64,000 nucleotides of DNA from DAHUYF01 sp035945115 (GCA_035945115.1 DASZAN010000201.1:62001-126000), one strand, 5' to 3'. Shown: positions 24,312-35,256, counted from the stretch's first letter. Notes: generated by a model not told the origin, from the sequence alone. Numbers and translations are program-made.

Positions 24312-25255
24312 GACCAGCGCCGCACGATGAATCGCTGTGCGCTCGGTACGATGCCGCGCCGAAAGAAAATCATCACCAACATGATGATGAATCCGAGAGC
24401 GACCTGTTCATACTCGACGAAGACAGTGAGAAGCTGCGGTAGCGTGACAAGCAATCCGGCGCCGACGATGCTGCCGACGGTCGACCCGATCCCACCCACC
24501 ACCACCATTGCCACTAACTCGATCGAGCGGAGGAAGCCTGCTGCATCGGGCGTAATAAATCCATCGAAGAAGGCCAACGCCGAGCCGGCAATCGACGCGT
24601 AGGCAGCGGCGATGATGAAGGCCCAAAGCTTGTGCCGCGCCACATCGATGCCGGACGTCGCTGCAGCAATCTCGCTGGCTTGCAGCGCTCGCAATGCGCG
24701 TCCGGTGGCGCTGTCATATAGATTCAGCGCCACGGCACTTGCCAACACCAGAAGCGTGCCCGAGATCCAGTACCACGCAACCGAGCTGGTCAGACGAACC
24801 CCTGCGACGCTGAGCCGAGCCACGGCCATCCCGTCCGGCCCTCCGGTCCAGCGTGTTTCGTTTGCGAGCACCAGCGCGGTCAAAAAGCCGAACCCGAGTG
24901 TGGCGATGGCGAGGTAATGTCCTTTGAGCCGCAAGATCGGCCTGCCGACAAGCCAAGCGAGGCCGGTCGAAAGAAGCATACCGATGAGAATGCAGAGCCA
25001 GGGGTTGAGGCCGAAGCGCGCGGGTCCGATCGCGACGGAGTAAGCGCCAATGCCGAGAAATCCGGCATGCCCGAGACTTACTTGACCGGCATAGCCCATC
25101 AGGATGTTGAGACCGATGGCCGCGATGGCTGAGATCCAAACCAGGGCGGCTACCCGGTAGTAATAACCGGACGGGAAAACCATCGCCAGGACCGCGATCA
25201 CCGCGCAGAGGAGAGCTAACGTCACCGACCGGTTTGGCGCCTGCAGCGCGAGCAT
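24308..25255 (-). CDS. livM: ABC transporter permease LivM-like
   Basis: 315-residue integral membrane protein with about ten hydrophobic spans. The family signature GLNILMGYAGQVSLGHAGFLGIGAY is present, plus LRALQASEIAAATSGIDVARHKLWAF in the cytoplasmic coupling loop. Forms the translocation path with LivH. Start GTG/ATG at 25255, one base after the livH stop. Confidence 0.92.
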   Translation of the reverse strand: MLALQAPNRSVTLALLCAVIAVLAMVFPSGYYYRVAALVWISAIAAIGLNILMGYAGQVSLGHAGFLGIGAYSVAIGPARFGLNPWLCILIGMLLSTGLAWLVGRPILRLKGHYLAIATLGFGFLTALVLANETRWTGGPDGMAVARLSVAGVRLTSSVAWYWISGTLLVLASAVALNLYDSATGRALRALQASEIAAATSGIDVARHKLWAFIIAAAYASIAGSALAFFDGFITPDAAGFLRSIELVAMVVVGGIGSTVGSIVGAGLLVTLPQLLTVFVEYEQVALGFIIMLVMIFFRRGIVPSAQRFIVRRWS

Positions 25256-25256
25256 C

Positions 25257-26129
25257 TCACACCCGCTCGACGCTGCGTTTCCCGATGAGGCCGCTCGGGA
25301 TGGCCAAGAGAATGAACAGGATGACGATGAAAGCGATGCCGTCTTTGTAAGACGAGCTCAAATACCCAGCAGCGAATGCCTCGATGAGCCCAAGCAGCAG
25401 TCCGCCCATAACGGCGCCCAGCGGATTGCCGATCCCGCCAAGCATGGCGGCGGCAAAACCCTTGAGTGCGAGCAACGTGCCGACACTATAGCTCGTCAGC
25501 GTGATCGGCGTGACGAGAATGCCGGCGATGGCGCCGATCGCGCCGGCGAGCGCGAATGAGAGCGTCATCATCGATTTCGTGTTGATGCCGACCAGGCATG
25601 CCGCAAGGCGGTTGGCCGCCGTCGCCGCGACGGCTTTGCCGACGATGGTCCTATCGAAGCCCGCATGGAGACCTATCACGATCGCTGCCGCGCCGCCGAG
25701 CACCCATAAACTCTGCGGCAAGATCGAAGCCCCGAGCAGGTCGAACGGCGTGTCACCGGAGAACGCCGGCAGCTTGTGGAATTGCTTGTCGAAGACGACC
25801 TGCGCAACACCGCGGATGAAGATCGAGGCGCCAATGGTAATGATGATGAGGGCGACGGGCGACGCGCCACGGGCCGGTTCGATGGCCAGACGATGGAGCA
25901 ACACGCCGATCAGCGCCCCAATGCCGACGGCGGCGAGGGCGGCGGCTGGAAGCGGGACGCCGGCGGCGAGCAGAGCGACGGTGACCATGCCGCCGATCAT
26001 GACGAATTCGCCCTGGGCGAAGTTCACCACATCGGACGCGTTGTAGATGATGGTAAAACCGAGTGCGACCAGTGCGTAGACGCTGCCGACCGTGATGCCG
26101 GAAAAACAGAATTGCAAGAATTCAGCCAT
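25257..26129 (-). CDS. livH: ABC transporter permease LivH-like
   Basis: 290-residue integral membrane protein: FCFSGITVGSVYALVALGFTIIYNASDVVNFAQGEFVMIG at the N-terminus is diagnostic for LivH, and GGIGNPLGAVMGGLLLGLIEAFAAGY closes the coupling region. Partner of LivM in the island's importer. Confidence 0.92.
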   Translation of the reverse strand: MAEFLQFCFSGITVGSVYALVALGFTIIYNASDVVNFAQGEFVMIGGMVTVALLAAGVPLPAAALAAVGIGALIGVLLHRLAIEPARGASPVALIIITIGASIFIRGVAQVVFDKQFHKLPAFSGDTPFDLLGASILPQSLWVLGGAAAIVIGLHAGFDRTIVGKAVAATAANRLAACLVGINTKSMMTLSFALAGAIGAIAGILVTPITLTSYSVGTLLALKGFAAAMLGGIGNPLGAVMGGLLLGLIEAFAAGYLSSSYKDGIAFIVILFILLAIPSGLIGKRSVERV

Positions 26130-26166
26130 AAGGGTGGTCCGGAGCCGGCCGGCGGCGAGCTCGACC

Positions 26167-27333
26167 TCATCGATCCTCTTGCACTAGGCGCCAATCGCCG
26201 TTCCTGATCTCGAGCATGCGAAAGGCCGAGAGATCGAGACCGAGGTGATCCGTAGCCGACATATTCACGATGCCGCCGGTACCGATGAAATGCGCTGTCT
26301 TCTCGATCTCATCCCGGACTTTCTTCGGGTCGGTGCCGCCCGCGCGTTTCGTGGCGCCGACGAGAATGAAAAGCCCGTCATAGGCGTGCCCGCCGAAGGT
26401 CGACACGGGTTCACCAGTTGCCTTCTCAAAGGCCTGTTTGTAGGCGAGCACGACCGCTCGCTGCGGATCGTCGGCGGGAAGCCGTTCAGCGACCAGCAGC
26501 GCCGCGGCGGGCAGCCGCACGCCTTCCGCTGCGGCTCCCGCGAGTTCGATATAGCTTTTCGACGCGACCCCATGGCTCTCATAGAGGGGGACCGCGATGC
26601 CGAGCTGCCGGAAGTCGCGCGTGACAATGGCCGGTCCTTGCCCAAAGCCGGGATTCACCACCGCCTGAATGCCCGCCTTGTTCTTGATGTTGGTGAGCTG
26701 CGGCGTCATGTCGCTGTCCTGCGCGCCATAGCTCTCATCGGCAAGGATCGTCACGCCAAACTTGTCGGCGACCTTGCGGCATTGTTCATGCATCGACTTG
26801 CCGAATGCATCGCTGCCTGAAATCATCCCGATCTTCACCAGAGAACGCGCTTTTAGATCGGCGAATATCTTTTCGCAGGCCATCCGGTCGGTATGCGGCG
26901 TCTTGAACACATACTCGCGCACGGGATCGATGATTTCGACGGCACCGGCGAGCGAGATGAAAGGGATCCGCGCTTCCTCGAAAATCGGCGCCATCGCCAA
27001 CGATGTGCCGGTGGTGGTGCCGCCCACCATGGCCGTTACCCGATCCTCGTCCAAAAGTCGTGTGGCGAAGGTGCGCGCCTTATTGGGATCGCCGCCATCG
27101 TCATAGACGACAAGAACGATCTTCTTGCCGAGAACGCCGCCCTCTGCGTTGATCTTGTCGACATAGAGCCGAAGGGTCTTTTCCTCGGGCGCGCCAAGGA
27201 AGGAGGCGGGGCCGGTTGCCGATAAGACCGAGCCGATTTTGATGTCTTGTGCCGTCGCAGATTCGCCCGCGGTCAACGCAATTGTGATCGCGGCACCGGC
27301 GAGCCAGATTGACAGATGGAGTTTTCTCGTCAT
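26167..27333 (-). CDS. Periplasmic substrate-binding protein, LivK type
   Basis: 388 residues with a Sec signal peptide (about 1-28, cut after ATA) and the two-lobed receptor fold of branched-chain amino-acid/aromatic binding proteins: IKIGSVLSATGPASFLGAPEEKTLRLYVDKINAEGGVLGKK. It should capture the transported ligand in the periplasm and hand it to LivHM. In this context an aromatic acid (benzoate, 4-hydroxybenzoate or phenylacetate) is more likely than leucine. Confidence 0.88.
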   Translation of the reverse strand: MTRKLHLSIWLAGAAITIALTAGESATAQDIKIGSVLSATGPASFLGAPEEKTLRLYVDKINAEGGVLGKKIVLVVYDDGGDPNKARTFATRLLDEDRVTAMVGGTTTGTSLAMAPIFEEARIPFISLAGAVEIIDPVREYVFKTPHTDRMACEKIFADLKARSLVKIGMISGSDAFGKSMHEQCRKVADKFGVTILADESYGAQDSDMTPQLTNIKNKAGIQAVVNPGFGQGPAIVTRDFRQLGIAVPLYESHGVASKSYIELAGAAAEGVRLPAAALLVAERLPADDPQRAVVLAYKQAFEKATGEPVSTFGGHAYDGLFILVGATKRAGGTDPKKVRDEIEKTAHFIGTGGIVNMSATDHLGLDLSAFRMLEIRNGDWRLVQEDR

Positions 27334-27386
27334 GTGTTTTCTCCCGCTTGCGAACCTTGCTCCGCGAGACGTGTGGTCCGTCGCCC

Positions 27387-27569
27387 TTAATAGAAGGGCA
27401 GATCAGATGTTTCTCGCTCCTCGTCTTCGATGATCTCCCTGATCTGCGCCTCAATCTGTTCGACCGAAGTCGCCGAAATCACCGACAGGTCCGTGATCAC
27501 CGTAAACGGCGGATCGTCCGGATCGCGAGCAAGCGCCGCCAAGATTGTGCCAAGGGTATGTGGCGTCAC
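27387..27569 (-). CDS. Small hypothetical protein, 60 residues
   Basis: Start GTG 27569 with GAGGAG upstream. The product reads VTPHTLGTILAALARDPDDP, then a short beta segment (FTVITDLSVI) and an acidic helix (QIEAQIREIIEDEERE). No known family; composition is that of a real cytoplasmic protein. It is the first gene after the FNR box and would be co-transcribed with the importer genes. Confidence 0.5.
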   Translation of the reverse strand: MTPHTLGTILAALARDPDDPPFTVITDLSVISATSVEQIEAQIREIIEDEERETSDLPFY

Positions 27570-27666
27570 GGCGTTCTCCTCGCGCTGCACCAGCGCTCGG
27601 GCACCGTAAGACTGCTGCCCAACGGGTGCCGTTTGAATACGGGAGCGCGCTCCGGCTCGGCCTGCC

Positions 27667-27680
27667 TTGATTTAGATCAA
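27667..27680. promoter_or_regulatory. FNR/FixK box upstream of the importer operon
   Basis: TTGATTTAGATCAA is an exact match to TTGAT-N4-ATCAA, the site bound by FNR/FixK/Anr-type regulators. It lies about 100 bp before the small gene that starts the leftward importer operon and just after the Rrf2 gene. Confidence 0.7.
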
Positions 27681-27712
27681 ATGGTGAATATCGGCGTAAT
27701 CGACCGACAGTG

Positions 27713-28171
27713 TTACCTCTGGGCGGCGCGCTTGCGCGCTTTGCGATCGTTCATCCCCGACCAGGGCCGCTGAGCAACGATCTTCAACATTGTCGAGAGT
27801 GTGATCGATCGGAAGGTGGCGAGCGCATGCTCGTCGATCTCATCGAGCACAACCCGCAAGGCCCGCCCGACATCGGTCGTGGGGCGTGGCTCGTCACGTT
27901 TCGCTTGGCCCGACGCCGATGGCTCGAAGAGTTCGATGATGTCCATTAAGGTCAGACGCCTGGGATTGCCGGCGAAGCGATAACCCCCGCCCACGCCGCG
28001 CGCAGACTCGATGATCCGTGCGCGGCCCAAATCGCGCAAGACCTTGGCAAGATGGTGCAGGGAGATGCCATATTTGTCGGCGATGTCGGCGGCGGCGAGC
28101 TGGCGGCTAGGATCGGCCGCGAGCTCAAGCACGGCGAAGAGAGCAAAGCACGTGGCTTTCTGCAGTTTCAT
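27713..28171 (-). CDS. Rrf2-family transcriptional regulator (BadM-like)
   Basis: 152 residues from ATG 28171. Winged helix: KLQKATCFALFAVLELAADPSRQLAAADIADKYGISLHHLAKVLRDLGRARIIESARGVGGGYRFAG. Unlike the suf regulator at 10806 it lacks a cysteine cluster, having a single Cys near the N-terminus, so an Fe-S cluster is unlikely. In Rhodopseudomonas palustris the Rrf2 protein BadM represses benzoyl-CoA reductase genes (established knowledge); this gene is the only dedicated regulator in the island, so it is the best candidate for the same role, perhaps at the GTATTTTGGTAC sites. Confidence 0.85.
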   Translation of the reverse strand: MKLQKATCFALFAVLELAADPSRQLAAADIADKYGISLHHLAKVLRDLGRARIIESARGVGGGYRFAGNPRRLTLMDIIELFEPSASGQAKRDEPRPTTDVGRALRVVLDEIDEHALATFRSITLSTMLKIVAQRPWSGMNDRKARKRAAQR

Positions 28172-28207
28172 CATGGCCACCCTGCGACGATTCCGTGCTC
28201 GCTTATT

Positions 28208-28720
28208 TCAGTCCAACGTGGTTTCGAGCTCGATGAAAGGCCCGGCCATCATCCCCTGGCTCCGGAAGAATGACAGGATGGTGGTATTGTCGCGCGCCAG
28301 CATGGTGCGAACTTTGGCGACACCCGTTCTGCGGAAGCGCTCGCAGAGCGCGTTGAAGAGCTGGGTACCGACGCCTTTGAGCCGCCCTTTTGGCCGGACT
28401 TGAATGGCAAAGATCCAGCCGCACGGTGGTGAGCCGAACTCCCATGCCCGGACTTCGCCGACAACGAAACCCTCGATACAACCCTGCAGCTCAGCCACAA
28501 GAAAAAAACGCCCGGCGCGGCTGCGTGCGCCGAACCGGTCGAACGTATCCTGCCAATAGACGGGCTTCGCCAGTCCAGTGACTTCTTCGTCCAGCGCGAT
28601 GACCGACGGCACATCGCTCAAAGCGGCAGGGCGGATACGCAATTCCGCACGTATATCGGTCGCCACCGCTGTTGTCTTCACGTCGGTGTTGCCACGCCAC
28701 TTGAGGGATTTCGTCGCCAT
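28208..28720 (-). CDS. GNAT acetyltransferase
   Basis: 170 residues from ATG 28720, which has GGAGG upstream. A single GNAT domain: LRIRPAALSDVPSVIALDEEV at the start, FFLVAELQGCIEGFVVGEV, and the acetyl-CoA loop VRPKGRLKGVGTQLFNALCERF (a Q/RxxGxG/A variant). Sequence style matches each half of the tandem GNAT protein at 39392. Protein lysine acetyltransferases of this fold inactivate acyl-CoA ligases in R. palustris, and this gene is divergent from a ligase gene; regulation of the ligase is a reasonable inference. Confidence 0.78.
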   Translation of the reverse strand: MATKSLKWRGNTDVKTTAVATDIRAELRIRPAALSDVPSVIALDEEVTGLAKPVYWQDTFDRFGARSRAGRFFLVAELQGCIEGFVVGEVRAWEFGSPPCGWIFAIQVRPKGRLKGVGTQLFNALCERFRRTGVAKVRTMLARDNTTILSFFRSQGMMAGPFIELETTLD

Positions 28721-28772
28721 AGCACCTCGCCTCCCAGTGAGTGCAGCTGTTCCTGAGTATGCGACAACCGAC

Positions 28773-28826
28773 TTGACAAAGTGACGCAACCGGCAGCTAC
28801 TGTAAATCAGTATTTTGGTACCAATA
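28773..28826. promoter_or_regulatory. Ligase/GNAT divergent control region with palindromic operator
   Basis: A -35-like TTGACA (28773-28778) points at the ligase gene. Downstream, ATTTTGGTACCAATAT (28812-28827) is a near-perfect palindrome, and GTATTTTGGTAC (28810-28821) recurs exactly, inverted, at 48423-48434. The region is AT-rich within a GC-rich genome. Confidence 0.55.
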
Positions 28827-28874
28827 TCTATTTATTAGGCTAACCGAGCCGCGCTCCGCGGGGAGGGATGGCGC

Positions 28875-30500
<1,626 letters not shown>

Positions 30501-30584
30501 ATCAAATACAGCGTTCGCCAACGGGGCCAAACTCCTTCGATAAATCGGCATTCGATTGCCGAAATAAGCCGAAGGAGACACGCC

Positions 30585-31004
30585 ATGAAACCAAGCCTGG
30601 CGGGCGGGATCACCTTCGAGCGGCGGATCGTCATCGACCAGGCCCGCACGATCGCCTTCATGGGCGAGGCCGGGCGCGTCTACGCGACGCCCGCCCTGGT
30701 GCGGGACATCGAGGAGACGTGCCGCGACGGCCTTCTCCACCACCTCGACGCCGGCGAGGATTCTGTTGGCGCGCGCATCGAGCTTGACCATCTTGCGCCG
30801 ACGCTGCTCGGCATGCCGGTCGAGATCCGAGCGGTTGCGACCGAGCTCAAGGGCCGGCTCATCACCTTCGAAATCATGGCGCGCGATCCGCTGGACCAGA
30901 TCGCACGCGGCAAGCACGTTCGCTTCATCGCCGAGGTGAACAAGACGCTCGAACGGCTCAAGGCCAAGGCGGCGAAGGCGAAGGCTCTGGCATCCGGATC
31001 ATGA
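30585..31004 (+). CDS. Hot-dog thioesterase (FlK-like)
   Basis: 139 residues. The family triad region is recognisable: ATPALVRDIEETC (Thr and Glu) and SVGARIELDHLAPTLLG (His), matching the fluoroacetyl-CoA thioesterase-like group of hot-dog proteins. It probably hydrolyses an acyl-CoA or aryl-CoA, releasing trapped CoA when the pathway stalls. Lysine/alanine-rich tail at the C-terminus. Stop overlaps the padB start by 4 bp. Confidence 0.8.
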   Translation: MKPSLAGGITFERRIVIDQARTIAFMGEAGRVYATPALVRDIEETCRDGLLHHLDAGEDSVGARIELDHLAPTLLGMPVEIRAVATELKGRLITFEIMARDPLDQIARGKHVRFIAEVNKTLERLKAKAAKAKALASGS

Positions 31005-33739
31005 CCACACCGGCCACAGCCGTCGATGCAACGCGGGTGTCAACCTATTGCTACCAATGCGTCGCCGGCCCGGACCTCCTGACCGTCCGTGTCGAGGATG
31101 GGGTGGCGCTCGCCGTCGAGCCGAATTTCTGCGCAACACCAATTCATCCCGGCGCCGGGCGTGTCTGCGTCAAAGCCTACGGGCTCGTGCAGAAGACCTA
31201 CAATCCCCACCGTATCCTCGCGCCCATGAAGCGCACCAATCGGAAAAAAGGCCGGGATCAGGAACCCGGCTTCGTTCCGATCTCATGGGACGAGGCGTTC
31301 GATACGATTGCCGCGAAGCTCAATGCCATCCGCGCCACGGGCGTCCTTGACGCTTCGGGTTATCCCAAGGTCGCCGCAAGCTTCGGCGGTGGCGGCACGC
31401 CGCAATCTTATATGGGTACTTTTCCTGCCTTTCTTGCGGCTTGGGGACCCGTCGATATGGGCTTCGGCAGCGGACAGGGCGTCAAGTGCTACCATTCCGA
31501 ACATCTCTATGGCGAGCTCTGGCACCGCGCTTTCACGGTCTCGCCGGACACGCCGTCCTGCCGCTACGTCATCTCGCTTGGCAGCAACACCGAGGCTTCG
31601 GGCGGGGTCGTTGGTGTCAAACGCCATGCCGACGCGCGCGTCCGCGGCATGAGGCGCGTACAGATCGAACCGCACCTCTCGGTGACCGGCGCCTGTTCGG
31701 CAGAATGGGTTCCGATCCGACCGAAGACCGACGCGGCGTTTCTCTATGCCCTAATCCACGTGCTATTGCACGAGCAGCCGCGCGAACGGCTCGACCTCGC
31801 CTTTTTGGCACAGCGCACGGCGTCACCCTACCTCGTCGGCACCAATGGCTACTACCTGCGCGATGCCGCGACGCGGAAGCCGCTGATCTGGGATCGCCAA
31901 CGAAATGCGGCGGTGACATACGACACGGCGGATGCCGAGCCGGCGCTCGAAGGGAGCTTCGCCGTGACGGCATTGGAGATCGGCCCCGATGATGTGACCC
32001 TCGCAGAAGGCGAACTCCGCGGCGAGACGAGCTTCAGTAAGCTGGCCGCGCATATGGCGGATTACACGCCAGAGTGGGCAGCGGCGATCTGCGACGTGCC
32101 GGCATCGACCATTCGCCGGGTTGCCGAGGAATTTCTCGCGCAGGCCGCGATCGGCGAGACGGTCGAGATCGACGCGGAAAGGCTGCCCTTCCGCCCGGTA
32201 GCGATCACGCTCGGCAAAACCGTGAACAATGGGTGGGGCGGCTATGAGTGCTGCTGGGCGCGCACCGTCGCCGTCGCGCTCGTCGGCGCGCTCGAAGTTC
32301 CCGGGGGAACGCTCGGCACCACGGTGCGGCTCAATCGGCCGATGTCGGACCGCATTGGCAGCGTCAAGCCAGGCGTCGACGGGTTCATGGATTACCCCTT
32401 CAATCCGACCGATTCCAAGCATTGGTCGCCGCGGCCCAATATCCGCAACGCCTACCGTACGCTCGTGCCGATCGCCGCCAATGGTCCGTGGAGCCAAGCG
32501 CTGGGCCCGACGCATCTCGCCTGGATGTTCCTCGACGGCACGCCCGAGGGACTACCCGAAGTGACCTTTCCCGAAATCTGGTTCCTCTATCGCACCAACC
32601 CTGCGATCTCCTTTTGGGATACGGCGGCGCTTGCCGACAAAATGGCACGCTTCCCCTTCATCGTCGCCTTCGCCTACACGCGCGACGAATCGAATCACAT
32701 GGCAGACATCCTGCTGCCGGAATGCACCGATCTCGAGGGACTTCAGCTCATCCGCATCGGTGGCACGAAATATGTCGAGCAGTTCTGGGATCAGGAAGGT
32801 TTCGCGCTCCGCCAGCCGGTGGTGGAGGCGCGCGGCGAGACGCGCGATTTCACCGACATCGCCACCGAGCTTGCCCGCCGCACCGGCCTCCTCGAGCCCT
32901 ACAATGCCGCCATCAATCGCGGCGCGGCAGGCATATCGCTCAAAACCGAGCGTTATGATTTCAGCCTCGCAACCGCCATCCCCCATAGCCGAGACGAGAT
33001 CTGGGATGCCGTTTGCCGCGCAGCGAGCGCCGAGGTGACCGACGGCACCGCGAGTGACGGACTGGATTGGTACAAGACGCAGGGTTTCCGCACCCGTCCC
33101 TTTGGACGCATCAACTGGTATCTCTATCCGGCTCTGGCGCGGCAGGGGCTTCGGTTCGAGCTCCCCTATCAAGAGCGGCTTTTCCGCATCGGGCAACAGC
33201 TCGGCCGCCGCTTGCATGAGCACGGCATGACTTGGTGGGACAATCAACTCGCCGAATATCAGGCCCTGCCCGCGTGGAAGGATTTCCCGGGTCTATGGGA
33301 AAAAGCGCTCGTCAAGATGGGCGGCAAGCCGGAGGATTTCCCGTTCTGGCTCGTCACCGCCCGCAGCATGCAATACGCCTGGGGCGGCAATGCCGGCATC
33401 CAACTCGTCCAAGAAGTCGCGGCAAACATCGCCGGGCATGGCGGGGTCATCATCAATGCCGGCGCCGCCGCGCGCCTCGGCATCGCCGACGGCGACCTGC
33501 TCGAGATCCGCACGCCACAGCGCGCAACGCGCGGCCGCGCGGTCTTGCGGCACGGCATCCGCCCCGACACGCTGCTCATGGTTGGGCAGTTCGAACACTG
33601 GGCGACACCGTTTGCACGCGACCTTGGCGTCCCCAGCATGAACGCGCTGGTGCCGCTCTCGCTCGACCTCACTGACGCGACGGGCTCGGGCGCCGATCTC
33701 GTGCGCGTCGGCGTTATGCGAGTGGGAAGGTCGCCATGA
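31001..33739 (+). CDS. padB: Molybdopterin oxidoreductase, phenylacetyl-CoA:acceptor oxidoreductase-like (PadB)
   Basis: 912-residue DMSO-reductase-superfamily catalytic subunit. N-terminal Fe-S motif: Cys17, Cys20, a further Cys44 and Cys56 (GRVCVKAYG), without the usual third Cys of CxxCxxxC. Then the Mo-bis-MGD domains (PISWDEAFDTIAAKL; LGSNTEASGGV; LLPECTDLEG; dinucleotide-binding C-terminal beta-barrel). No Tat signal, so it faces the cytoplasm or is carried by partners. Downstream are a four-cluster ferredoxin subunit, a membrane anchor and a phenylacetate-CoA ligase, the gene set of PadBCD plus ligase, which oxidises phenylacetyl-CoA to phenylglyoxylate in Thauera. Assignment rests on this context. 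Confidence 0.75.
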   Translation: MTTPATAVDATRVSTYCYQCVAGPDLLTVRVEDGVALAVEPNFCATPIHPGAGRVCVKAYGLVQKTYNPHRILAPMKRTNRKKGRDQEPGFVPISWDEAFDTIAAKLNAIRATGVLDASGYPKVAASFGGGGTPQSYMGTFPAFLAAWGPVDMGFGSGQGVKCYHSEHLYGELWHRAFTVSPDTPSCRYVISLGSNTEASGGVVGVKRHADARVRGMRRVQIEPHLSVTGACSAEWVPIRPKTDAAFLYALIHVLLHEQPRERLDLAFLAQRTASPYLVGTNGYYLRDAATRKPLIWDRQRNAAVTYDTADAEPALEGSFAVTALEIGPDDVTLAEGELRGETSFSKLAAHMADYTPEWAAAICDVPASTIRRVAEEFLAQAAIGETVEIDAERLPFRPVAITLGKTVNNGWGGYECCWARTVAVALVGALEVPGGTLGTTVRLNRPMSDRIGSVKPGVDGFMDYPFNPTDSKHWSPRPNIRNAYRTLVPIAANGPWSQALGPTHLAWMFLDGTPEGLPEVTFPEIWFLYRTNPAISFWDTAALADKMARFPFIVAFAYTRDESNHMADILLPECTDLEGLQLIRIGGTKYVEQFWDQEGFALRQPVVEARGETRDFTDIATELARRTGLLEPYNAAINRGAAGISLKTERYDFSLATAIPHSRDEIWDAVCRAASAEVTDGTASDGLDWYKTQGFRTRPFGRINWYLYPALARQGLRFELPYQERLFRIGQQLGRRLHEHGMTWWDNQLAEYQALPAWKDFPGLWEKALVKMGGKPEDFPFWLVTARSMQYAWGGNAGIQLVQEVAANIAGHGGVIINAGAAARLGIADGDLLEIRTPQRATRGRAVLRHGIRPDTLLMVGQFEHWATPFARDLGVPSMNALVPLSLDLTDATGSGADLVRVGVMRVGRSP

Positions 33740-34377
33740 CGCACTGGGTCATGGTCGCCGATCTCCGCCGCTGCGTTGGCTGCCAGACGTGCACCGCAGC
33801 CTGCAAGCACGCGAACGCGACGCCGCCCGGCGTGCAATGGCGACGCGTCCTCGACATGGAATCCGGCGACTATCCCGATGTGCGCCGCGCCTTCGTGCCG
33901 GTGGGCTGCATGCATTGCGACGAGCCGCCGTGCATGACGGTTTGCCCCTCGACGGCGACGCGCAAGCGTGAGGACGGCATCGTCACCATTGATTACGATC
34001 TCTGCATCGGCTGCGGGTATTGCATCGTCGCTTGTCCGTATCAAGCGCGCCACAGGACCGACCGAGCGAGCTTCGCTTATGGCGGTCGACCAAGCGAGCC
34101 GGAGGCAAAGCGCTTCGACGAGCGGCGGCTGGGCGTCGCGACGAAATGCACCTTCTGCGTCGAGCGCGTTGATGACGGCATCGCGCGAGGGCTCACGCCG
34201 GGCATCGATCCCGACGCAACGCCGGCGTGCGTCAATTCCTGCATCGCCGGCGCGCTTCACTTCGGCGACATCGACGATCCACACAGCAACGTCTCGGTCC
34301 TGCTCGCCGAGAACCGGCACTTTCGCATGCACGAGGAGCTCGGGACGGGGCCTCGCACCTACTATCTCTGGGACTGA
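33736..34377 (+). CDS. padC: Four-cluster ferredoxin subunit of the molybdoenzyme (PadC)
   Basis: 213 residues with four cysteine groups for [4Fe-4S] clusters: CVGCQTCTAACK, CMHCDEPPCMTVCP, CIGCGYCIVACP, and CTFC plus CVNSC. This is the electron-transfer subunit of DMSO-reductase-type complexes (DmsB/NrfC/PadC), carrying electrons from the Mo site to the membrane subunit. Overlaps padB by 4 bp. Confidence 0.88.
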   Translation: MTHWVMVADLRRCVGCQTCTAACKHANATPPGVQWRRVLDMESGDYPDVRRAFVPVGCMHCDEPPCMTVCPSTATRKREDGIVTIDYDLCIGCGYCIVACPYQARHRTDRASFAYGGRPSEPEAKRFDERRLGVATKCTFCVERVDDGIARGLTPGIDPDATPACVNSCIAGALHFGDIDDPHSNVSVLLAENRHFRMHEELGTGPRTYYLWD

Positions 34378-34380
34378 CCC

Positions 34381-35253
34381 ATGGAACGCGTCGCGCCTTG
34401 GCTGCAGACCAGTTGGGACCACCGCGCCGCCGGCAATTTCATCGGCGGCGGCACTGGCAGCGGCTTGGCCGTCGTCGCTGCCACAAGCACGCTCTGGACC
34501 GGAGAAGTGCCGCGCGTCCCACTTGCCGCGGCGGCGCTCGCCATCGCTCTAGGGCTCGCTCTCGTCTGGCTTGAGATCGGCCGCCCCTGGCGGTTTCTGC
34601 ATGTCTTTTTCCATCCGCAAACCTCGTGGATGACACGCGAGGCGTTGGTGGCGCCGCCCCTCATTTTCACCCTCGGCGCCGCCGCTTGGACGGGCGGGCA
34701 CGCGCTCGCAACGATCGCCGGAGTGCTCGCAATCGCTTTTCTCTATTGCCAAGCCCGCATGCTGCACGCCGCGCGCGGGATACCAGCATGGCGGGAACCT
34801 GCCATCGTGCCGCTGATCGTCGCAACAGGTCTCGCCGAAGGCGCCGGCGCTTTCCTGATATTGGCCTTGCTCACGCCCGTCGGTGATCGCGTCGCTTTGT
34901 TTCTCGCTCCCGCAGCGATCCTCATCCGATCGTACGTCTGGACATTCTATCGAGGCCGTCTCGAGCGGCACGGCGGGCCTGCTGGCGCACTCAACGCGCT
35001 TGCCGTGATTGACGCGCCGCTGCTCCTCTTTGGCACGATCGCTCCGCTCTCCCTCCTCGTCGGCGCGCTCGTGCTCACCACCGTCGCTACTCCACTGGCG
35101 CTCGTGGCGGGCGCAGCAGCGCTGGGCGCAGGCTGGACGATGAAGGGCGTGATCGTGACCCGCGCCGCTTTCAATCAAGGGTTCGCCTTACCGCATCTGC
35201 CCCGGCTCGCCGCCGCGGGCAAGGAGACCGGCGCTCGACCGGGATGGAGCTGA
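34381..35253 (+). CDS. padD: Membrane anchor subunit, DmsC/NrfD-like (PadD)
   Basis: 290 residues with about eight hydrophobic spans; the loop LEIGRPWRFLHVFFHPQTSWMTREA is typical for quinone-reactive DmsC/NrfD anchors. It should pass electrons to the quinone pool. The first span starts soon after the N-terminus, without a signal peptide. Three bases separate it from padC. Confidence 0.82.
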   Translation: MERVAPWLQTSWDHRAAGNFIGGGTGSGLAVVAATSTLWTGEVPRVPLAAAALAIALGLALVWLEIGRPWRFLHVFFHPQTSWMTREALVAPPLIFTLGAAAWTGGHALATIAGVLAIAFLYCQARMLHAARGIPAWREPAIVPLIVATGLAEGAGAFLILALLTPVGDRVALFLAPAAILIRSYVWTFYRGRLERHGGPAGALNALAVIDAPLLLFGTIAPLSLLVGALVLTTVATPLALVAGAAALGAGWTMKGVIVTRAAFNQGFALPHLPRLAAAGKETGARPGWS

Positions 35254-35256
35254 GCC

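Noticed and set aside
27713..28171. Fe-S sensing by the island's Rrf2 regulator
   Set aside because: It lacks the cysteine cluster seen in the suf regulator at 10806; an effector-binding or other mode is more likely.
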